DNA from: Parelaphostrongylus tenuis
Taxonomy: Eukaryota; Nematoda; Chromadorea; Rhabditida; Metastrongylidae
Reading direction: 5' to 3'
DNA: 64,000 bases
Assembly (NCBI GenBank): GCA_019055375.1
Contig: JAHQIW010007197.1
Span: forward strand, 1-64,000
In this document: piece by piece, positions 12,102-24,100 of the stretch
How the letters are laid out: each line of letters starts with the position of its first letter
Position numbering within the stretch: the stretch's first letter is position 1
Made by a program: the position numbers and the translations under genes
The notes under the pieces: model-generated
Told to the model about the DNA's origin: nothing
Database searches by the model: none
Seen by the model: the letters and a program-made list of their open reading frames with translations, nothing else

Positions 12102-15100
12102 ATGGAACAAAAATCCAAAAATGATCTGAATCTCTCAGCGAGAAATCTGCTGTCCATACAGCGCATTGATCCGTGCGCTGTTGCGATTCTTGACAAAGTC
12201 AGTAGTTCTCGAGATTTTTTTATGACGGAATGAGTTTTCAATACAAAATTTATAGGCCACTCATGCCGCTAAGTATACTTTCGACGTGGCTGCAAAGGCT
12301 TGGACAAGGACGTATATCGAAGGAGCACTGTTCATCATTCAAAGAGCCGACAAGCCTTATTTTAGTGTGTGCCGTTCGGTTCCGTAACCTCCAAACAAGG
12401 AGCGTTTTCTTCTGATAGGACTGTTGATGGGATGTCTCCAAATCGATAGTTTGAAGAATGTTGAACGATAAACAGAACTCTGAACTTCGCACGGGAATTG
12501 AGCCCGTTAAAACACCCTCGGAAACGGTTAGACGCAAGTTCAACTCCCGCTCGAGGCTTGGAGTCTGTTTATCACTCGACATTCTTGGATGTGGTTTTGG
12601 TATGCCCTGAAATGCTACATCTAACTTATCACTCAGCTGGTGCTCGCCGCTCACCGATTCACTGAATCTTTGCGCTACGGGATCGAAAGACATCTTGGGA
12701 TTTAGAAGCTAGAGGATAGAGTTATAGTGGTTCATAAACCCCTGAGTGATGCGCCATGAGTTCGACTTCAATAAGCATCGTGTGAGGTGATTACTGCATA
12801 GTTGACTTTTACAATGGCTCTTGGTGGCCCACCGACGTATTAAGTCATTGCAGCTATTCTCCCAGAAAAGTTTGGCGAAAGTTCACCGACCCCAGAAGGA
12901 TGGAAGGCTTAGTGAGTCTTGAGCGAGGCACGAAGATCGACGTGTTTGTCTCGAAGTCCTCTAGTTTCTGCGCCACACACGCTCATCTTCTGGATATGCG
13001 TAGGAATATTTATTGTTGCATCGATGGATTTGCTTACATTGCCAAGAATTCCACACTGCTTGTGGTCGATTTGGTAGCAAGGGTACGATTGTTTCTTCGA
13101 GTTCTCGTAAGATGGTGCGGAGTATCAAACTATCTATACGATTAACCTCCATTCAGCAAACTAACAGTGATTCTGTGAATATCCACAGCAAAACACCCCG
13201 AGAGCTATCTATGGGTGTCTCTCGCGAAAAGTGAAACAAAGTAGAGCCGTCCCTCAAATTCAACCCTTTACACGGCTTACTTCTACGGACCCATACTGGG
13301 CGTGTCCGCCAGCGTGGGAACGACTCCACCTCCTCTGCCGCGATCAGTCGCCGACTACAGTACTGCTTTTCGTTGCAAGAGCCGCAACTAAGTTTTGGAG
13401 TAGTTTGCGTGGTGCTGTAGTGGGCGACTAATCGGGGAAGAAGAGACAAAATCGTTTCCACGCTGGCGGACAGCCCATTGTGGGTCCGCGGAAGTCAATC
13501 GACCATATTATACGTTTCGCACTGAACCGCGCGACGTCAAATCTCACTCAGTCATTCTAATGGCGGCGTCAAGTCTCGTGGGAATGCTGGCGGGGACAGC
13601 CAGACATTCATGCACAGACGTGCAGATGCTTCCTACCTGCGGCTGCGCGAACACCGTCTTCTTATCAGTGGTGGTCCTTGAAAGGTTAAAAAGAGATTCG
13701 GTGCGCGGCAGCGGTGGCTAGGACATCAGCATCTCAACATCTAGAGAAACAACCTGATGCCGGTTCTCATCAACGCTCTTACTCGGCTTTCTATGCGTTT
13801 TCTTTAGCGATCTATAGCTCCATCTTGAAAGCAACCAATTGAAAAGTGCTGTCACGCAAAAGAAGCTACATTTAATCTGCGGCTACTGCCCAATGCATAG
13901 GCCGTTTTTCGTTTACGACCTCTTCACCTTAATCTAGCTTAGCAGGAGTGTCATAATAGTAGATAAAGGACAGTTCGGTGAGACCAATCAGCGTCTCAAA
14001 AAGATCTGCCAACTTCATTTTTCCTAAAGTAGACCGTATCCGTCGGTGACGTACGTGATCAAATTCATAGGGTACGAAAGTTGGTTTTGTCTCGCTTTTA
14101 TTCGTCCAGAAAGCCTTGATTCACCTAACATGATAGTAATCATGGAAGTGATATGTGGATAAACCTGTATTCGGATTTTGTATTGCGCGTAGGGCACAGT
14201 AGTTAGAGGTACCCTGCGGCATAGAGGTGGTCAGTGGCTCGATCCCACGATTTTCACCAAGCTTTCCGTCTCCCAGGTGTGGGCGAAATGGTACCAAACT
14301 TGTTTGGGAGGATAGCAGCACCCACTTGATGCATCGATAGGCCAACGCAAGTCATTATCGTGGCGAGATGTGCATTCAATCCCCCTTCAACGATACTAGA
14401 TGAAGTCGAATGCATGGCGCATTTTTCAAGGATTAATCAACGCCGAAAGCTCTACTCCTTATTCAAATTTGTAGAGGGTGTCACTGATTTATCCTTTCTT
14501 TGTTATCTGCATCGCTACTGTGACTAAAGATCTAAGATATTCCCCCCATCCCTATATCGTACCAAGAAAGGTAAGCATGCCGTACGAACTGTCCTTTTTT
14601 GATGTGGAGCAGTGCAAAAGTCGAATCCATTAAAAACAGATTTAACATCTAAAAAATGAACCTGTCGCCGGTTTTCACTATCACGCGTGCTCGCTTTCTA
14701 TGTCTTTCTACGAAATCAGTTTTCATCAAACAATGAAAACCATTTGAAACGTGCAGTTGCGCACTACTTTGAATCGGCAACTATTGCCCAATTCATAGGT
14801 CCTTTTTCATTTACAACCTTCTCACCTCAATCAAGTTCAACAGAAATTTCATAAACACCGGATAAAGGAGAGTCCGGTGCGATCAATCAGGGTTTCAAGG
14901 AGGATTTAATATGTTGGACCTGTTCACTCAACGACGAAACTCATCGAATTATCGTGAGAGGTAAAAGTCATTTTATCTCGCTCTCATCGATTCAAGAAAA
15001 CTTCTGATCAACTGAAGTGAAGGCGAACCTGGAACCTCTGGGTTACTACTCCTCAATGCTGAAGAACTATTTTCAACACTTTACATTTAGAGCGTAGGCA

Positions 15101-18100
15101 TTATCCAGCTATATCGTTGATGATGTGAAGGCAGGCGCTCCAGAAATTAATCAATCTTGAAGTTGAGGAGGAGGGAGCGAGCTGCTCGAGGATCTTACAG
15201 AATCGTCGTAGATATTCTGAAGGAAATGATGTGAAAGCACGTCTACTATTTCAATCTTGTAGTGTGTCGAACTTTAACCAAGGAATGGAAAACGTATACT
15301 ACACATCTGTAGTCAGATTACGACCAGTATTTTCGAGCTACGAGCACTCTGTTCTGCGAAGATGAAGAAAGTTAAGAATCTGATCTACGCCGAGCTACTG
15401 ATGCTTCGTATCAGTAGAATTTCAAAAGTCAGATGAGCTATGTACAACGTATATCATAAAAGCGACCGTTAAATTGAAGTCGCTCACGACTGAAACCTCT
15501 CTGATGTTAAGCGCACATTAGGAAAGCTATCAAGTTGACACTCTCACGACAGAATCTCATCTATACCGCACATTTTCCGAGAGTCAAATCTGCTTTCAAA
15601 AATTCTCTTCCTGGACTGATCATAATCAATCGATGGTTGGACTATGCAGGAACTTTCCTCAAAGTTTATTTTGTTCTTTGTGACGCGGTTTGCTGCAAAT
15701 AATCAAGTAGAAAATCATTGAGAAAACAGTTTTTCCGGGACCATTTGTGGATCTACATCAACATTTCATAATTTATCGATTCATCACAAATACCCAGGAA
15801 AGGACTTTCCTAGACCATTGTTGAACCACCAAAGTACAATATGTGAATGTATCAAACTTTGGTTCTTTCTGATTATAAGGGGATAAATAATAAACCGACC
15901 TCATTTGCTGGGGATGAACTTTTCATAGGAGTGTTAGTTGAAACCATTGGAAAGCTTATATTTCTGTATACAGCCCTCCGTCGCCGGTTTCCAAAAAAAA
16001 ATTCTTATAGCGCTGTAAAATCCACATGAAACTAAATCTCGGACGCGCATATTTCTTGTCGAACAGAGATCTTTTTTCGAGCCATCAGTAATGCTTCGAA
16101 AAGAGTATCGTTTCTGATTCCAACACTGTGCTTATATCCTGAAAATACCTTTTCTCTGAAACGCAGCAGGTAAAATGAGTTGAATTCCTGTCTGCGATCG
16201 AGGCGGTCATTGGCCTAGTTCACGTGCGGCTGGCTGAGGCAGCCACGTGCGCTGGGAAAGGCTGTCCTCTCTGTAATTTGCAGCATGATTGGTTACAATC
16301 AGGCCTCGTTACCAAGTGATATTGTTCGAAGCAAGGAACTTCTCTGATCAACTGAAAGGGCGTAACTTTGAAGGCGTCCTTTCACGAGCGAGAAAGGACG
16401 CATGCCGTACCCCATCTATATACCTTACGCTCTTGATTGGTTAGAAGAAATCCATGAGAGAGCTTTTGTGAACTGAAATAAACCACCAAAAAAACTTTAA
16501 TATCTCTAGATGTCGCCCCATCATGAGAATGTTAGTAAAAATCATAGGAAAGAAATGAAAAGTTTGCGAAAGTTGCATTTCAATGTAATTGACGGAGTAT
16601 TCGTTTCAGTCTCATCATCGCTAACCGTCAGTCTTTGGATGACATGGTGGAACCGGTTAATCCCCTTACAAAGATGAACAGTGAAGGCCACTACTTGTTT
16701 TTCTGTAAACCCGACAGTAAGATGACATGTTATATCCGTTTTCTGGCATCGTTTTCCATGTGATCTCCTGACGAAACATGATTTTTATTTCAGATCAGAT
16801 CTACGGATTATGGTTTTTCTCTGCGGAAGACTGCGCCCGTCTGTACAATTTACTAAAGAAGTTGCAAGAGGATATTAGAGCTGGAAAGGTAGGTGATCGC
16901 TCTGTCGCTGTATTACTTGTTTGATACTCGATTTCATTGACATTTAGAACTTTCTTTGGCTTTTTACTCTTTGCTGGAAGCTGTTGAGCATCCCTTGTAG
17001 ACTGAATGAGGACTCATTTTGTCATCGAGTTCGTCGTTGCTCAGAAGCAAGTTGTTTAGATACCTACACCACCAAAAAAAGATGAGATGAACTACTCTAA
17101 TTTGCCGGAATCGGTTGCACCACCATGTGAATCGAACCAGCTCCTTGAACTCCTGAAATCTACTCAGCCAACACCATCCACACAGGTAAGTTCTGGACTG
17201 TTCCCGTATCCTTTTTCTAGTCAGTGGAGAGGCTGAAGAGTGCCTGTATTGGAGGGACCACCATAGATAAGCTTAGATTAGGTTTCATCAATTTACAGAG
17301 TTAGATTGAGGCTCTCAGTTTTATCGTCATTTTTGGGATAGAATCTCTCTCTGCTTCTTAGTTCGGGAAATTCAGTTATAAATATTCGCTAGTCGTCTAG
17401 GTTGTCTTATCTGGTCTTCTTCTCGTTACAGAAGGATATCACCGATTTTTCTGTAGTGCTTTTTTACTCACATTTTTCCATTTTATTAGGGCAATAACCG
17501 GGAGAGTACGACAGCACGTCCTACATCTGCTTCGTTAGAAAAGTCGGACAAGGAAAAACAAAAACAAAAAGATGAAGAAATCGGTACAACAGCTGCCACA
17601 ATGTCAGAAATGCCAGTATTACTCCAGAAGCTCATGATACAGGAGCAGCCGAAACTTATCTCGAAGGTCCGTCGTGTCCTTAGGCTTACTTTTTCCCAGA
17701 AACGTTTTTTTTTTTTTTGTTCAGACAGGATCGACGATGTTAACGTCAGAGGATCTCGAGAAGGACCTACTCCGTTCAGCGAAGCCGAAACACACGCAGG
17801 TTCAGGTTTGTTATCTGTTTACTTGCATTTTAGAATTGGTTTAACTCTTCATATAAGTTCCTCGGATTACAAGTTGGGTGGGGACCCACTTTTAATATAA
17901 ACTGCTTTATAATAGCGCCGTTGGGCGCATACGACGCAGTGGTTACGAAGGCTGTGTGACCCGACGTGGTCGATGGTTCGGTCCCATGTCCATGACTCCC
18001 AAGCCTTCCACTACCGGTGTAAGAGAATTGGACTAGATATATCTGGTAGGATAGCAGCACTGGCTAGATACATCGTTTGACGCGCCAGGAGTTATTTAAA

Positions 18101-21100
18101 GGCCAGATTTGCGTTCAGTATGTTTCAACGATGCTTGATCAAGTCGATTACATGGCGCATCCCTCAGGAATTTATCAACGCTAACCGAAAGTCTACCTTT
18201 ATATCCTTTTACGATAGCGTTACGAGTATAATTTTTGACAAGCTCGACTTAATACTCCACTGTAATCAGGCCAGCAAATAAGGCTATTTAAGTCTAATAT
18301 ATAAGAATTTTGGCATAAAATGTCAGCAAAGCGAACGTCTCATCGTTTTCAATTGAATCTAACAATATGACATTGAACGTTCAGTGACATGTCGATGATA
18401 AACATTCACTTATTACGATCACTATTTGAACATAACATAGGATACTGTGGTATAATATATCAGTACATCTAAGACTGTTGAGTGGAATGGCAAAACTTCG
18501 GATCGCAGGCGGGAATTGAACCTACGTTTCACTCCTACCAAGGGCTCATGCTTCCACTACACCAGTGAAGCCACCGATTTGCTACCTCTCTTTCTTAACT
18601 CAGTGTAGTGCAATACTATTAATTTGTAGTATACAATAATATAGCATAACAGTAGTATACTTTTTTTGGTCTCTTTCTGTATACACGGCGACAAATGAAT
18701 TTTCGACCCCATTTACTGGTCAAGAACTTTCATAAGAGTGTCAGTAATCATTCGAAAGCTTAAAACTTTGGATAGCGTCTCTATAGGCGGCTTTTCTTGA
18801 ATACCCTTTTACAACTCGAGCATCCAGAATGACATTATATTTCACATCCGTTCTGCGCCTTCATTTTTATCACGCGTATAATTTGCTGGAAGCATGGAAA
18901 TTACATGGACGATAGTCTAAAGAAAGAGCTCTGTCCGACGAGGTGTAAAACACAAATGTTTTCTTTCTTCTGCAGCGCACAAAGAGCTTTTCCATAAGCA
19001 GAAGCATTTTTGAGTATTTGAGACTTGTACTATCGACAGAGTAATAACACTCTAAGAAAGGAGTTTTGTCCAGCTAAATATAAGCGAAATAAGGAAAAAA
19101 ACGCATGGTCGTATGATACTATTTTATTTAGATTTTAGAGCGTTCTGAAAAGGTTTTTGGAAAAACCGGCAACGTAAGACGTTAGCCAGGATTAAGCTCT
19201 TGTATGATTACTAACACTCCTATGAAAAATTCTTGTCCAGCGAATGGTGTCGAATATTCATTTGTTGCCGTCTATCGAAAAATATGGTTTTTTTTCATTT
19301 TTTGCAACCCGTCATCACATTTTACTGTGTGGATCATAGTCCTTTTGGCAGCCGCTTAATTTTCTTATTTCGCAAAGATTTTCAAGCATTCTGCTACTGT
19401 TTGTCGACATCGTCATTTTTTGTAATGCCGTGAAATAGTAGTAGTAGTAGGGTCGAAATTCCTTGCAGTCCTGAAGATAAGCCAACTAAGACGATTGCAT
19501 GTGAATGCAGAAGATTGTTGAAAGGGAGGAGGAATCAACACTTTGCTGCTTGAGAAGTGCGTCACCAAGCACTCGATCACCACTTCACCCCTATATAAGC
19601 ATCTGAACGTGTTTTCTACTCCTTTATGCATGTCTGCGATGGACGAGTCTTTAATCCTTGTTTTGTCGCCTTGGGCAATATAGTATGATGGAGTTTGTGT
19701 ATTCGTGATCTTGTCCAGTTCCTTTGCCACATGATGCAAATTGAAATCGGCTCGAGACGGCCACTATGTTCTGGTAAAGCGTAGTGTCGCTCCGTTCATT
19801 CTGCTTCTCTTTAGTTTATCTGTTGTTTGAGAGAGTTTCTTCATTTCTCATAGCCTATATATCTTCTATGTTTTTCTGTTTACGTTTGTATTTTTGGAAT
19901 ATTTCTAATCTATATGTGTAAAGGCAACAAAATCCAGATGTCGGCTATAACCACTACACCACAGAGGGTCAACTGCTATCACTTTTTGATATGAACTTTG
20001 AAAAGATGTCAGTAGTTAACCCGTTAGCTGGTTCTATCGATTACGTACATATCGGCATTAAACACGGTTGAGCGATACCGCATAGCGGCATTAAACACGG
20101 CTGGACTGAGAGCCTTTTCTGTTTAATCGTTATGAATTCTTTATTTTTACTGTTCTACAGCAGTGTATATTGTGAATATACACTTGAGAAAATTTAGTGT
20201 CGTAGTAATAGCAAACGCTCCCTTCAGAGGTAAAATGCGGGTTCAATTCCCGCCCGCACTAAGGTCAACTTTTTGTATCAAGTTGGAAAGGAAATTCTGG
20301 GGCACTCGTAGAAATTGAAAATCTATGCATGAATTCCTAGCTAAAACATGAATCAGTGTTCTCCAAAATGAAGAATATTGTTTTCTGCGACCTTGCCATC
20401 GGTTTACACAAGTCTGGTCGAAGTATTACCTTCCTTCGACTTTGAATCGAAGAACTCTTGACATGCTTATTCATCTTTGTTGCGTGTCCTGAACGAGGTC
20501 TTGTCTTCGAATCTTTGGCAGCGAAGAGTTGAAACTAGCGTCCAGCAGCAGATTTGCTTGTGGTGCCTTCCTTTCGACTTTGTTGATTTCGTCGACTGCA
20601 GCTCGCTGTGAAAGACCGTTTCTCCGATAATGACGCAGTAAGACACGAACTTCGATTGTATCGTTGGACATGACGGAGGCTTGTAACAAAGCAAAAATAA
20701 AGACGAATAATATCCAGGACTTCCGTGGGAAACCCACGTAAGAAACTGTAATATTTCCACTTTATGCATGGAAGTTATCTCATGCTCATTAAAGTGCCCT
20801 AGAATTTTGCTTCCAATCGTACTATACCATTTGATATATCTTAATTGTGCCCTTGCAGCATCATAAAAGTGCTAGAAAACAGTAAAAATAAAGGATTTAT
20901 GTAGATTGTCATTTATATTATTCGAGCCATTTACGATTTTATCAGGTTTTGTTTGTGAGTTCCACAAAACATAACTATTTTGATATTTTTATAGCCAGCT
21001 ATTTTGAACAGTAGTTATGGTTTATCATTACGATTGGGAGTGACTCAACAACCAGTTAGTTGTTAAAATTTGAGATCAATATGCTCAATACAAATGATGA

Positions 21101-24100
21101 TTCTAGTTATTCTCCTTTTTGATAACCATATTACATGAGGTTATCAAAAGGACTTCGGCCTTTACATCATTCGTGAACGGTCGGTTGAATTTTTTTTTTA
21201 CCCTACTTTTGCTTTTGATTTCGGCCCAACATCATCTCTGAATCAACAAGTAGGAAGCCTGGCCAGAGCCCATCATCAAAGCCTATTCCTTGGAAGCGAC
21301 ATCGGAAGACCTGAGAACGTCCTTGCAAGGTTACTTCAGGAAACTAAGGAAACCCAGCAATATACCATTTAGAATATGTGCAGGGCTCCGCACAACTAGT
21401 GAAGACGGATCATTTGAGTACCTAAGTAAGTACAGTACTTGAGGGGTTCAAACTCCATCTAGTCATAGAAGATATCACTGTGAAGTTGTTTGGGTATTTA
21501 TAGCACTGTTCATTCGTTTGCTGCTAACGATAACCTTTAATGTATTCACTGAGAACGTTCACCATTAACTGAAATGTTTATTTAATCCTTTGAGTACGAC
21601 GTGCACCGTTGTCGGTCCATGATTGTGTGGAGACCGTTTTCAGTGGATAGAGCTTTTTCACTGGACTTTTGATAGCCGTTCGACAACTTGAACAACGGCG
21701 ATTTTAATATTGTGATGGGTATCTGAAAAAGCCTCCTGGGTGTGCTTATCAGCGGAAGTAATTCCCATTATACTTTCAGCAATTGATCGATAGCCCAATT
21801 TGCGATGATTGTGAAGCTGAATTTGCTTTTTGGAGGTCTTCATAGAGTGCTGTAAAAGCGAAAAGAAGATTACGTTTAACACCCGCAGTATTAGGTTGAT
21901 GCAAAAGTAATTGCGGTTTTGCACTCATCACCGACCGCTTTACTTTTGTAATTTGCTACAAATGAAGAACTGCCTTGTATGACTTACGTTTAGTTCTGCA
22001 ACATCTCGCGTAGATTTAAGAGTATCAGCTTTATTGAATCCTCTCAATTGGTCGTTGTAAATTTCCTATAGCCGGCCACTACGTTCCTCATTTTCAAGCT
22101 CTCGTCTCCTTTACGAAATCTTTTGAACCACCATTCATTGCACTGTATTTTGTCAGTAGTTCCTGGGCCAGATGCACTGTTTATGTTGCGAGTTGTCTAT
22201 GCTGCTTTGAAGCCCACATTGATTTCACGGTGTGAAACCGCAATCACCTTTGCGCCTACCAACATTTTCCATTCTTGAGAATAAATAAAAAATAAAGAGC
22301 GATTGATACATCACTGGCAACAAAATATAAGTGCGCTTTAGAATGGTGTATAACACTACCACGTTGTTTTAGAATATAATCCACTTTCAAACGACAAATT
22401 CCAACAATCCATAAATTGCAAATACTTTTCTCACAACGTGTAATCGCCCATCGCATGAACTTCACAATGAGGTAATTGGTAATATGAAATAAATATAACA
22501 AACTGATATTTATAGAAGGGCATGAAAAAATCTGTTAAATGATTTTATAGAGGTACCAACTTTTAAAGTACGCTAATAATCGAGAGATAGTAGAGAGTAT
22601 CATTGAACCGACATTGAATGCAATGCGCAATATCATTTTTGACTGGCAGTTTAGTTTTTTTTATACATAGGAGCTATGCATGCTCCAAAATCATCGAGCC
22701 TGTAGAATAAATCGTTTAGTAACAAAGTGATTCAGAAACTTGAAGACTTCCAAATCGAAGAAAAACAGTTGAATGGCGAATTTGCGTCGCTTACGATTAT
22801 CAAGTTATTCATAGTTGTGTCATAGAGGAAATACCATGTACAGAGTTATAGCGTGTACTGAGTTGTTGAGTAAACCAAAATATTTTTTTGCTGACGCTCG
22901 ATATGCGAGTGTCACCAACCGATTGTTATCCTATTTGGTACTATACTGCAAGTCGTTCATAACGCACAGAGTGTACAGATATTGTAGCAATAATGAACTA
23001 GCGGAATAGCCTCGTTTATATTAACATAAAAGCGAAATACTTTTGGCTAGGGCTGCGTAACAGACGATTACGTGGGTCACGCAACACGTACATGACAACA
23101 AATAGCACGTGCAAAAAAGAAATAAAGGTAACTCATTTTGTTGGAAAAAAATTCAGGGAAAAAACTAAAAAATCTCTAAAATTGCTAGAAAAAAGTACTG
23201 CAATGCTCGAAGATATCATTGAACCCCAGTTAGCAGAGTACAGTATATGCTCGTAATCAGTTTGGACAGACAGGAATAGCATATGTGGGACTATATGGGT
23301 TAAAAGATGTCGTATGGTTGAAGACAAGAAAGCTTAAAAAACATATTCACTGGGCGTCGGATCTCCAGTAAATTTTCTTTTTGTTTCATCGCGATCATCG
23401 TCGATGATGTCATGTTCGTACATGGCCATGTTTTTTATGTTATTTCATATCTATGTAGATTGTTTCTAGCGCGGCCACTACAAGCTCGTCCAATTTGTAT
23501 GAAGGGGCTCCATTATGGGACCTAAAAATAGCTTATTCTGGCTGTAGCTTTCAATTACTCGCGATTTGGATGAAATGAAGGGAAGAGCAGCTTGGTAAAT
23601 ATGATCGTTAATGTCTCTGTCATCTTTACACTTCATGACCATTATTCCTTTTTGATAAAGTAATCTTATCAGATGTTCTCTACTAGTCTTTAAGCAAAGA
23701 TCTGCGTGAGAAAGTGTATAAAGGCCAGGGCCCTAACCAATAAATTCGCTATAAACTTTCAGAGGCGTTCTAATAACTCCAGATGCGAAACACATTTTTC
23801 TTCTTGCCGTAACAGCGCTATTTAAAGGCTACTCTGAAATTTGAGTATCAGTTATAGAGTCATCGCGTTTTATGGTTATTGAATGATTACTTATCTACGT
23901 GTAGCTAGCTATACTCAAACCCTAGCGGGGTGTACAAAACAAGTCAACTGGGGCACAATCTTATCATTGCTTCTAGAGTGCACTTAAAATGCCTTTCCAA
24001 AAACCAAGTACAGTACCGAAGTCGCTGTTTTTCTTACATTCGAATGATTACTAAACGTATGAGGAAAAGCTTTACTAAGCAAAAAAACCTACAAGTAATT

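Larger units (their letters stand above)
12369..16609 (+). other. DCP1 intron 2 (4.2 kb) with SINE insertions
   Basis: It lies between exons 2 and 3 and holds one minus-strand SINE (12738-12988), one plus-strand SINE (14180-14465), a solo MITE end (about 15870-15960) and the CACGTG repeat (about 16130-16270). A tRNA B-box-like stretch occurs near 12490-12560. No other coding sequence is recognised. The minus-strand 147-codon frame 12250-12693 is antisense to DCP1 exon 2 and is not called. Confidence 0.6.

Noticed and set aside
12250..12693. 147-codon minus-strand frame
   Set aside because: Antisense to DCP1 exon 2, which has clear family identity on the plus strand.
18483..18595. tRNA gene on the minus strand
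   Set aside because: A and B boxes are present but the acceptor stem does not pair; treated as a tRNA-derived relic.
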